A DNA stretch of 16,908 bases from an uncultured Collinsella sp. (lineage in GTDB: Bacteria; Actinomycetota; Coriobacteriia; Coriobacteriales; Coriobacteriaceae). Below the pieces are notes generated by a model. It was not told the origin of the DNA, searched no databases, and saw nothing but the letters and a program-made list of their open reading frames with translations. Within the stretch, counting starts at the first letter, position 1, and the number at the start of each line of letters is the position of its first letter. A program made the translations under genes and the position numbers. Below, one piece after another: positions 1-5,875 of the stretch. The DNA lies in assembly GCA_900758885.1 (NCBI GenBank), contig CAAETD010000069.1, positions 1 through 16,908 on the forward strand. Reading direction: 5' to 3'.

Positions 1-102
1 GGCGCTGACCTTCCGGGCGCGCCCTTGAAGTTGAACGTCAGATTGTCCAAATGCGGCCCGCGCAGCGTCGGCTGGTCCGCCGTTCGTTAGAACGGCGGAA
101 CC
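1..102. repeat. Composite intergenic repeat, copy A (cut by window edge)
   Basis: Bases 1-70 match bases 3208-3277 at 67 of 70 positions without gaps. In both copies this core is followed at the same offset by a 29-base hairpin (here 74-102) whose stem sequence differs between copies. The three core differences (14, 17, 20) lie inside a smaller potential hairpin at the far end. Both copies sit just 3' of a minus-strand gene (here the SDR gene, which ends at 116), in the same orientation to that gene. The left boundary is unknown because the window begins here. It could be a dispersed REP/MITE-like element or a conserved 3'-UTR RNA structure; the sequence alone does not decide. Confidence 0.85.
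74..102 (-). terminator. Hairpin 3' of the SDR gene
   Basis: Bases 76-85 (TCCGCCGTTC) pair perfectly with 90-99 around a GTTA loop, and two more G-C pairs can form past one bulged A. The hairpin lies 13 bases beyond the SDR stop codon. Read on the minus strand it has no following T-tract, so it is not a textbook intrinsic terminator. It may protect the 3' end or act with Rho, and it is the variable part of the composite repeat. Confidence 0.5.
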
Positions 103-115
103 TGAGACGTAACCC

Positions 116-916
116 CTAAGGCCGCTGGCCCATGCCACCCTCGAGGGTGACGGTCTCACCGTTCATGTACTTAAAGTCGGGACCGCAGAGCTGAACGACC
201 ACGCGGCCGATTTCCTTCTCGACATCGCCATAGTGGCCCGCCGGCGGCATATGGACGTTGGCCTTGAACGCCTCGGGATAGGCATCCTGGAAGTTCTCGA
301 GCGCAGCGGTCCAAGCAAGCGGGCACACGATGTTGACGTTGATGCCGTCCTTGCCCCACTCGTTGGCGGCAACGCGGGTCAAGCCGCGGATGCCTTCCTT
401 GGCGGCGGCGTAGCTGCACTGGCCGTAGTTGCCAAACAGACCGGCGCCCGAGGCAAAGTTGACCACGGAACCCTTGGTCTCCTTCAGGTGCGGATAGGCC
501 TTCTGCATGTACAGATAGGTGGCATACAGGCCGGAGTAAATGGCCAGGTTAAACTGGTCCATGGTGTGATCGGCAATGGTCACGCCCGAAGCGCTGGCCT
601 GGGCATTGTTGACGACGGCGTCGATGCGGCCGAACTCCTCGATGGCCTTGTCGATGACGTTCTGGACGACGGCCTCGTTGTCCTGACCAGCCGAGACATC
701 GGCCTGAACAGGCAGAACCTTGACGCCGTAGTCGGCCTCGAGGGACTCCTTGGCAGCCTCGAGCTTGGCAACGTTGCGGCCGGTAATGACGAGGTTTGCG
801 CCCTCCTTGGCAAAAGCGATATCGATGCCGTAACCGATGGAGCCAGCGGAACCGTCCTTGAGCGTGGCCTTGCCGCCGCCGGTGACGATCACGGTCTTAC
901 CAGTGAAAAGTCCCAT
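116..916 (-). CDS. SDR family oxidoreductase
   Basis: This 266-residue protein is a short-chain dehydrogenase/reductase, an NAD(P)-dependent cytosolic enzyme acting on a hydroxyl/keto substrate that cannot be named from sequence. The Rossmann start is at residues 7-31, with TGGG at 12-15 and GYGI at 28-31. The glycine-rich loop is longer than the classical TGxxxGxG, and SIGYGI resembles the divergent (FabI-like) form. VVNNA is at 101-105, and the classical catalytic set is S156, Y169 and K173 (YAAAK). Length is normal for the family. An AAAGGA ribosome site (923-928) lies 6 bases before ATG at 916. The gene is transcribed alone, divergent from the coiled-coil gene, with the composite repeat at its 3' end. 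Class is certain; substrate is unknown, and it does not resemble the Collinsella 7-beta-HSDH I know. Confidence 0.93.
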   Translation of the reverse strand: MGLFTGKTVIVTGGGKATLKDGSAGSIGYGIDIAFAKEGANLVITGRNVAKLEAAKESLEADYGVKVLPVQADVSAGQDNEAVVQNVIDKAIEEFGRIDAVVNNAQASASGVTIADHTMDQFNLAIYSGLYATYLYMQKAYPHLKETKGSVVNFASGAGLFGNYGQCSYAAAKEGIRGLTRVAANEWGKDGINVNIVCPLAWTAALENFQDAYPEAFKANVHMPPAGHYGDVEKEIGRVVVQLCGPDFKYMNGETVTLEGGMGQRP

Positions 917-1210
917 ACAAAGTCCTTTCGAATCGCGACGGGCACGCCCGCCGACTGCGCGTATCCAACTTCACGCGCCAAAAGCTGAAATGCAACTTTA
1001 GCGGGTTCAAGTGAAAAATAAAGACCGCACCAGGCGAACGGCGCAACGTCATTCGGCGAAGGGAATGTCAAGCGTAAACTGAATTTAGAGGACGAATTTT
1101 TGCTATCCAAGCGAGTCATCGAACACGTTTTGAAACTTTGCTGCGGGGCGCGGGATGTCGGCGCGAGACTTTATCATAGGGTGACAAACAACGATGAGGA
1201 GCACATGCCT
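917..1210. other. Divergent intergenic region, SDR / coiled-coil gene
   Basis: These 294 bases must hold promoters for both flanking genes. On the minus strand a perfect -35-like TTGACA is present at 1071-1066 but lacks a good -10 at 16-18 bases. On the plus strand TATCAT (1172-1177) sits at a sensible distance before the start at 1211 but has no clear -35. A plus-strand open frame extends up to a TTG at 1100, but its composition is unlike the downstream acidic protein. I see no RNA gene or notable repeat. Confidence 0.4.
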
Positions 1211-2974
1211 ATGACAGACGAGCTGGACCCCCAGACTCAACAGCATATTGATGATCCCGCAGACGTCACCACAGATACCGACGCTGTGACCTGCAATGGT
1301 ACCGACGTCGACGGCCCCATCTTGGACGAAAGCGCTACGGCGGAAACCCCCGAATCAGAAAACGTCGATGAGCAAAACGACGATGCGCCTGCTCAGGACG
1401 ACGCCCCCGTACAGGACGACGCCCCGCAAGCAGCGGGCCCCATCGAGGTGTCTTCGGAAGAAGAGCTCGATGCCGTCATGGACTCCATGATGGATGTTGT
1501 CAAAGCGATGAAAGACGCCGTCGCCGATGCCGATATCGATGCCGAGGAAGAGGAGGCCGCCGAGGCGGCCTCGACCTTTGTGCCCGGCGAGACTCCGGTT
1601 GCCGACCAGGGCAGCACCATGCCCTCGTTTCTGCAGCTCGAGCACCCCACGATTGGCGCCGATGCGGTCGATCCGCACGCAGCAGGCTTTTCTGTGGTCG
1701 AGGGCGGTACCGGCAATATCGCCGCGCCACAGGCTGCCGATGCGGACGCTGCCGACACCGCTCGCCCGACCGCCCCGCACTCCCCCGCCGCGAGCCGCGA
1801 TCTGGGGACCGCTGTCTCGAACACTGCGAACGCCGTGGGCACCTTTATCGCCCAGGGTGCCTCGGCCATGCGCGAGATGAACGCCGCGAAAAAGGCACTT
1901 GCCGATGCCCGCGCCCACCTGTCCGAACTTGAGCAGCGCATTGCCGATCAGGCCGAGGAACTCGAGACGCGCCAAGATATCGCAGGCCGCTACGAGCAGA
2001 TCGTCGCCGACCAGCGTCAGGCGATCGCCACAGCGCAAAAGACCGCTGCGGCAGCCGAAATCGATCGCGATGTCCATGCTTCCAAAGTAGCAGAGCTCAA
2101 GGGTCAGCTCGAACAAATGAAGACAGAGGATGACGCGACCGAGCTCCGCCTGAAGGCCGCGCTCGATGCCGTGGAGGCCCGCGAGGCGAGCTCGCGCGAG
2201 ACCGGCAACCGCCTCGTTCGCCGTCTTGAGGATTCCAAGCGCATCCGCGACAAGGTGCAGGCCGAGCGAGACGCCGGCATTGCCGCCGCACAACAAACCG
2301 TCGACGCCACGCGCGCCCAGCTCGAGACGCTGCGTCATGAGTATGCCGAGCTGCAACGCAATCCCTCGGCAAATCCCGCCAACTATACGGTGCGCACCAG
2401 CGAGCTCTCGATGCAGATCTCCGACACGGCAGATGCCCTGCGTAAAGCCGAAGAAGATGTCCCGCGCATCACTGCCGACCTTGAGCACTCGCTTGCCGCA
2501 GCCGAGCAGGCCGTCGAGCAGGCTCAAGCCCCCATTGCCGAAGCCAAACGCGCGCACCAAGCCGTGACGACTGAGGCTGATGCCGCGCGCGACGAGCTGC
2601 AGACGGCGAAAACTGCCGCCACGACGCGCCAGCGCGAACTGCGCGAGAAGATCGCCGCCGAGGACAAGGCACGCCGCGACCAAGAGCAAAGCATCGCCAA
2701 CGCCCAAGCAGATGCCGCACATGCACAGTCGATCATCGAGCAGGCGACCGAGGTACATGACCATCCAGAGATCACTGAGTCGCTTGCAGGATCCTTGGCC
2801 CGAGACAAAGCCGAACACGCCGAGACCGAGCGAGAAGTCGCCCAGCTCGAGGCCACCGAGGACGCGGTGCGCGAGCGCACCCGCGACTCACGCATCAAAT
2901 TCACCGGCGCCATCGTCTGCATCGTCGCCGCAATCCTGGTGATCATCCTAGTCTGGCTGTTCGCGAGCAAGTAA
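1211..2974 (+). CDS. Acidic coiled-coil protein with C-terminal membrane anchor, unknown function
   Basis: I do not recognise this 587-residue protein. Residues 1-190 are low-complexity and rich in Asp/Glu/Ala, with repeated QDDAP-type units near 61-73. Residues about 215-560 are a long Ala/Glu/Arg/Gln-rich helix with heptad-like periodicity, interrupted near 384-398 by a Pro/Asn-containing break. Residues 565-584 form one strongly hydrophobic helix three residues from the C-terminus. There is no N-terminal signal peptide, so the expected topology is tail-anchored, with the coiled coil in the cytoplasm. GAGGAG at 1196-1201 is 9 bases from ATG 1211 and only 3 from the in-frame ATG at 1205, so 1211 is preferred. 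A TTG start at 1100 is possible but unsupported. The gene is monocistronic. A structural or scaffolding role at the membrane is inference only. Confidence 0.85.
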   Translation: MTDELDPQTQQHIDDPADVTTDTDAVTCNGTDVDGPILDESATAETPESENVDEQNDDAPAQDDAPVQDDAPQAAGPIEVSSEEELDAVMDSMMDVVKAMKDAVADADIDAEEEEAAEAASTFVPGETPVADQGSTMPSFLQLEHPTIGADAVDPHAAGFSVVEGGTGNIAAPQAADADAADTARPTAPHSPAASRDLGTAVSNTANAVGTFIAQGASAMREMNAAKKALADARAHLSELEQRIADQAEELETRQDIAGRYEQIVADQRQAIATAQKTAAAAEIDRDVHASKVAELKGQLEQMKTEDDATELRLKAALDAVEAREASSRETGNRLVRRLEDSKRIRDKVQAERDAGIAAAQQTVDATRAQLETLRHEYAELQRNPSANPANYTVRTSELSMQISDTADALRKAEEDVPRITADLEHSLAAAEQAVEQAQAPIAEAKRAHQAVTTEADAARDELQTAKTAATTRQRELREKIAAEDKARRDQEQSIANAQADAAHAQSIIEQATEVHDHPEITESLAGSLARDKAEHAETEREVAQLEATEDAVRERTRDSRIKFTGAIVCIVAAILVIILVWLFASK

Positions 2975-3001
2975 ACCAGCCGCCAAAAAAACGCTCAACG
3001 C

Positions 3002-3066
3002 AGTTGCGGTGAGATAGTTCCTGTTTAGCCCAAAAAGGCCAATTCAAGAACTATCTCACCGCAACT
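3002..3066. repeat. Perfect 19-bp inverted repeat, palindromic element
   Basis: AGTTGCGGTGAGATAGTTC (3002-3020) is exactly complementary to 3048-3066. The 27-base centre contains a smaller GCC-CAAAAA-GGC hairpin, giving a nearly continuous fold of 65 bases. No T-tract follows on either strand, so intrinsic termination is not the obvious role. The length and perfection suggest a MITE-like or REP-like element, or a cruciform/bidirectional transcript end between convergent genes. Confidence 0.85.
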
Positions 3067-3084
3067 TATTTAGATTGATGCAAG

Positions 3085-3115
3085 GTAGTCGTTTAAGAAC
3101 GTCCCCAATGACTAC
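3085..3115. repeat. Short imperfect inverted repeat
   Basis: GTAGTCGTT (3085-3093) pairs with AATGACTAC (3107-3115), with one G-T wobble, around a 13-base loop. It may be a terminal or internal part of the neighbouring repeat elements. No function is assigned. Confidence 0.5.
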
Positions 3116-3207
3116 ACCGATGTTTTGTTGACAACCAAAGAAATGCCGGTGTTTTGGCAACGACAGCGAGCGGGTCGCATTTGAGGCAAGGTGACGTGAA
3201 ACGAAAG

Positions 3208-3309
3208 GGCGCTGACCTTCTGGTCGTGCCCTTGAAGTTGAACGTCAGATTGTCCAAATGCGGCCCGCGCAGCGTCGACCGGTTACGGCGTTTGTAAAAC
3301 GCCGTAACC
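3208..3309. repeat. Composite intergenic repeat, copy B (complete in this part)
   Basis: This is the second copy of the element at 1-102, with 67 of 70 core bases identical (3208-3277) and the 29-base hairpin at exactly the same offset (3281-3309). At its far end AAGGGC and GCCCTT (3206-3229) enclose TGACC-TTCT-GGTCG, a second possible hairpin that is better formed than in copy A. The element directly abuts the queA stop codon, matching the placement of copy A behind the SDR gene. In the minus-strand frame that reads through the core, the three differences are all first-position, amino-acid-changing substitutions, which argues against a coding role. Confidence 0.88.
3281..3309 (-). terminator. 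Perfect 13-bp hairpin at the queA stop codon
   Basis: GGTTACGGCGTTT (3281-3293) is exactly complementary to 3297-3309, leaving a 3-base GTA loop. The arm shares its last base with the queA TAG stop. On the minus strand no T-run follows. It is probably a transcript 3'-end structure, and it is the variable-stem half of the composite repeat. Confidence 0.55.
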
Positions 3310-4526
3310 TACAAGATGAGCATGGCGTCACCAAAGCTGAAGAAGCGGTAGCGTTCTTCGATAGCAGCGGCGTAGGCATCCATGATCTGGTCGCGGGTGG
3401 CAAGTGCGCTTACGAGCATCATGAGCGTGGAGCGCGGCACGTGGAAGTTCGTGATCAGCGCGTCGACCACGTGATAGGTCGAGCCGGGCATAAGGTAGAG
3501 CTGCGTTGTCGCGTTCTCGCGCACCACGATGTCGCCGCGGCCGAGCGTGTCGGCCCCGTCCTCGCGGCCCTCAAAATAGCGCGCCGTCACAGCCGGATCG
3601 GACACCGGCGCGTCCGCGTCAAACGCGCTCTCGAGCGAGCGCACTGCGGTAGTGCCGACGGCGATCACACGATGGCCCTCGGCCTTCGCCTTATGCACGG
3701 CGTCGACAACCTCCTGCGACACGTGGTAGCGCTCGGTGTGCATCACGTGCTGCGCGGGGTCGTCCTCCTCCACCAGACGGAAGGTATCGATACCCACCTC
3801 GAGCTCGACGGCGGCAAACTTGGCACCCTTGGCCTCGATGGCAGCCATGAGCTCGGGAGTAAAATGCAGACCCGCCGTGGGAGCAGCGGCCGAGTGCTCC
3901 TCCTTCATGGCGTAGACGGTCTGGTACTTCTCGGGATCGCCCTCGTAATCGGTAATGTAGGGCGGCAGCGGCACGTGGCCGGCAGCATGGATGGCCTCGT
4001 CGAGCGTGCGCGGCTCGCCGGCGGCATTGCAACCGGCCGGCTCAAAGCGTACCAGGCGGCCGCCGCGGCTATCGGTGACAAAGTCGACAACCTCGGCCGT
4101 CAGCACCACGGGAGCCCCCTCGGGCGCATGGGCGCCACCGGCGCGATACTCAATATGAGCACCGGGCTTCAGGCGCTTGCCCGGCTTGACCAAGCACTCC
4201 CAAACATGGCCCAGCGGATCCACGTCCTCGCGGCGCTTGAGCAGCAGGGTCTCGACCACGCCGCCCGATCCCGTTTTACGACCGATCAGACGGGCCGGCA
4301 TCACGCGCGTCTGATTGATGACGAGCACGTCGCCCGGCTCGATATAGTCGATGATGTCGCGGAAGATGCGGTGCTCAACGGTACCGCCGTGCTCCAGCGG
4401 CGTTCCCGCCTGGGAGCCCTTGCGATCCACCACCAGCAGGCGGCAGGAGTCGCGCGGCTCGGCTGGAGCCTGGGCGATCAGTTCCTCAGGAAGGTTGTAG
4501 TCAAAATCATCGGTACGCATAGACAC
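3309..4526 (-). CDS. queA: S-adenosylmethionine:tRNA ribosyltransferase-isomerase QueA
   Basis: QueA transfers and isomerises the ribosyl part of SAM onto preQ1 at position 34 of tRNA with GUN anticodons, giving epoxyqueuosine. The 405-residue sequence begins with the typical MRTDDFDYNLPEELIAQ block and carries AAPTAGLHFT (214-223), GTTAVRSLE (291-299), LITNFHVPRSTLMMLVSA (357-374) and RYRFFSFGDAMLI (392-404). It is longer than the usual 340-365 residues because of insertions near 150-175 and 305-335. A GTG start at 4526 lies 8 bases from AAGGAG (4535-4540); the ATG at 4520 would be 14 away, so GTG is preferred. The gene is 64 bases downstream of queH on the same strand, which supplies the next enzymatic step. 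Confidence 0.96.
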   Translation of the reverse strand: MSMRTDDFDYNLPEELIAQAPAEPRDSCRLLVVDRKGSQAGTPLEHGGTVEHRIFRDIIDYIEPGDVLVINQTRVMPARLIGRKTGSGGVVETLLLKRREDVDPLGHVWECLVKPGKRLKPGAHIEYRAGGAHAPEGAPVVLTAEVVDFVTDSRGGRLVRFEPAGCNAAGEPRTLDEAIHAAGHVPLPPYITDYEGDPEKYQTVYAMKEEHSAAAPTAGLHFTPELMAAIEAKGAKFAAVELEVGIDTFRLVEEDDPAQHVMHTERYHVSQEVVDAVHKAKAEGHRVIAVGTTAVRSLESAFDADAPVSDPAVTARYFEGREDGADTLGRGDIVVRENATTQLYLMPGSTYHVVDALITNFHVPRSTLMMLVSALATRDQIMDAYAAAIEERYRFFSFGDAMLIL

Positions 4527-4590
4527 GTCGGATACTCCTTATATAGCTAAAGTCCGCTCTACATCCTAGCAGGCTGACGTCCCAAATGAA

Positions 4591-5166
4591 CTACTTTTTG
4601 GACGCTTTGCGCTCGTCGCGGATGCGGGCGCGGTCCATGGCCGCCTCGACAGCCGAGAAGCGGCAACCACAGTAGTTCTGCCGATACATGCCCAGCTCGC
4701 GCGAACGGCGTGTCGCCTCGGGGTAATACGGACGAAAATCGCGAATCACCGGAGTGAGACCGCGGGCGGCAGCCAGACGCTCCAACACATCATTGCAGGT
4801 TTCGAACAACTGATACGGCGAGACGGCGAGCGTCGTACCCACAAACTCAAACCCACGCTCCTGGGCCACGCGGCACGCCTCGGCCAAGCGCAGGGCATAG
4901 CACGCACGACAGCGACGGGGCCGATCGGCACCCAGCGGTGCCACGCCGGCCTCCCAGCGCTCACGGTCCTCCCCCGCCTCGATAAGCTCGATGTCGCCAT
5001 CGGCACACCACCGGCGCAGCTCGTCCAAACGCCGCTGCCATTCATCGTGCGGCTGAATATTGGGGTTGGTCCAGCAGATTGTGGGCTCAAACCCTTCCTC
5101 GCGCAGCAGGCGGACCGGCTCAAGAGAGCACGGCGCACAGCAGGCGTGCAACAACAACGGCTTCAT
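4591..5166 (-). CDS. queH: Epoxyqueuosine reductase QueH
   Basis: QueH (former DUF208) reduces epoxyqueuosine in tRNA to queuosine, the final step after QueA, and replaces the cobalamin-dependent QueG in many bacteria. The 191-residue protein opens with HACCAPCS (C9, C10, C13), followed by NPNIQPHDEWQRR (34-46), CRAC (C86, C89) and YCGC (C166, C168), the cysteine pattern expected for its Fe-S and metal centre. ATG at 5166 is chosen because GAGGAG (5173-5178) lies 6 bases upstream. The in-frame ATG at 5172 would touch that site, and the longer frame reaching 5343 has no family support. The ribosome site overlaps the stop codon of the preceding DUF3267 gene, so translation is probably coupled. 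It lies upstream of queA, likely in one operon. Confidence 0.95.
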   Translation of the reverse strand: MKPLLLHACCAPCSLEPVRLLREEGFEPTICWTNPNIQPHDEWQRRLDELRRWCADGDIELIEAGEDRERWEAGVAPLGADRPRRCRACYALRLAEACRVAQERGFEFVGTTLAVSPYQLFETCNDVLERLAAARGLTPVIRDFRPYYPEATRRSRELGMYRQNYCGCRFSAVEAAMDRARIRDERKASKK

Positions 5167-5176
5167 CGACATCTCC

Positions 5177-5743
5177 TCACCCGAAAAAGCGCACGCCGAA
5201 GGACGTGTCCTCGCAGGCGACAATGCGGCGGTCGCGCAAAATGGTCCGCACGTAATACCAGTCGCCCACACAGCCTGACAAATGCAAGCCGGCCGCCAGA
5301 TAGCACAGCAGCGGATAGCCCGAAAACGCAAACCCCAGGGCAAGCGTTGTCGTCACAACAGCCGTCGGTGCCAGGCAAACCGCCATGTACCGCCGGCGCG
5401 AATACACAACGCCCTCGGCGCAGGCATAGATCATCGCCGTCTCGCGATTCGCCCCAAAGGTCACCTGCGCGCCCGCAGGCGCCAGCAGCTTAAAAAACAC
5501 ACCGTGCACCAGCTCGTGCACGGCAAATGACGCCGCAGAAACCGCAGCCAAGCCGACTATCCAGCCCACGACAGCCATCCAGCCGCCCGCGTCAGCCGCA
5601 TCCAAGTCTGCAGGCCCGCCCAGCAGCATAAACACCGGCGCCAGGCACACGGCAAACACGCCGACTACGACCATCCCCCACACGAAGCAAGCGTGCAGAA
5701 ATTCCTCGTCTTCAAACGCATGTATGTTGGAAATCTCATTCAT
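5177..5743 (-). CDS. DUF3267 membrane protein, putative zinc metalloprotease
   Basis: The 188-residue protein has membrane segments near 20-41, 55-76, 119-141 and 143-157. HELVH at 76-80 (H76, E77, H80) is an HExxH zinc motif at a membrane boundary, and GCVGDW (157-162) offers D161 as a possible third ligand. This pattern and length fit DUF3267, a zincin-like membrane family; no substrate is known. ATG at 5743 has only a weak ribosome site. Its TGA stop is embedded in the TGAGGAG used by queH, making it the promoter-proximal gene of a DUF3267-queH-queA transcript. Protease activity is inferred from the motif, and no role in queuosine synthesis is established. Confidence 0.85.
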   Translation of the reverse strand: MNEISNIHAFEDEEFLHACFVWGMVVVGVFAVCLAPVFMLLGGPADLDAADAGGWMAVVGWIVGLAAVSAASFAVHELVHGVFFKLLAPAGAQVTFGANRETAMIYACAEGVVYSRRRYMAVCLAPTAVVTTTLALGFAFSGYPLLCYLAAGLHLSGCVGDWYYVRTILRDRRIVACEDTSFGVRFFG

Positions 5744-5785
5744 AGCATCTTAGGATAGCGCCCCTGCCACGTACCCGTCCGCATG

Positions 5786-5794
5786 TGCGATAAT
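5786..5794 (+). promoter_or_regulatory. Putative extended -10 promoter for the MetRS gene
   Basis: TGCGATAAT fits the extended -10 form TGnTATAAT with one mismatch. A poor -35 candidate, CTGCCA (5764-5769), is 19 bases upstream. A start near 5801 would leave a leader of about 75 bases. Eleven bases (TGTGCGATAAT) are identical to the putative degV promoter. Confidence 0.4.
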
Positions 5795-5875
5795 GTCGAA
5801 CGATATGCACGAATTGACCACCGCGTCGCCAGGCCTTGCGCCCGGCCGCGCTCTCACCATATGCGAAGGAGTCCC

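Larger units (their letters stand above)
2975..3308. other. Structured intergenic region with several repeats
   Basis: No convincing gene lies in these 334 bases between the convergent coiled-coil and queA genes. From left to right it holds a perfect 19-bp inverted repeat (3002-3066), a 9-bp hairpin with one G-T pair (3085-3115), an imperfect direct repeat CCGRTGTTTTG spaced 29 bases apart (3117 and 3146), and the composite repeat copy B (3208-3309). The density suggests a hotspot for mobile palindromic elements or transcript-end structures. Confidence 0.7.

Noticed and set aside
1100..1210. TTG start extending the coiled-coil protein by 37 residues
   Set aside because: It has no ribosome site, and its Cys/Arg-containing sequence differs from the acidic protein; GAGGAG at 1196 supports 1211.
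1355..2818. A 487-codon minus-strand frame inside the coiled-coil gene
   Set aside because: It is an antisense shadow of a biased coiled-coil sequence; the plus-strand start has a good ribosome site.
3208..3277. Peptide reading (LDNLTFNFKG...) of the repeat core on the minus strand
   Set aside because: The three differences between copies are all amino-acid-changing first-position substitutions, and there is no start or ribosome site; structure explains the conservation better.
3258..4550. A 430-codon plus-strand frame opposite queA
   Set aside because: It has no recognisable domain and no ribosome site, and the minus strand encodes full-length QueA.
5167..5343. N-terminal extension of queH up to 5343
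   Set aside because: It overlaps the DUF3267 gene and lacks family similarity, and the strong ribosome site points to ATG 5166.
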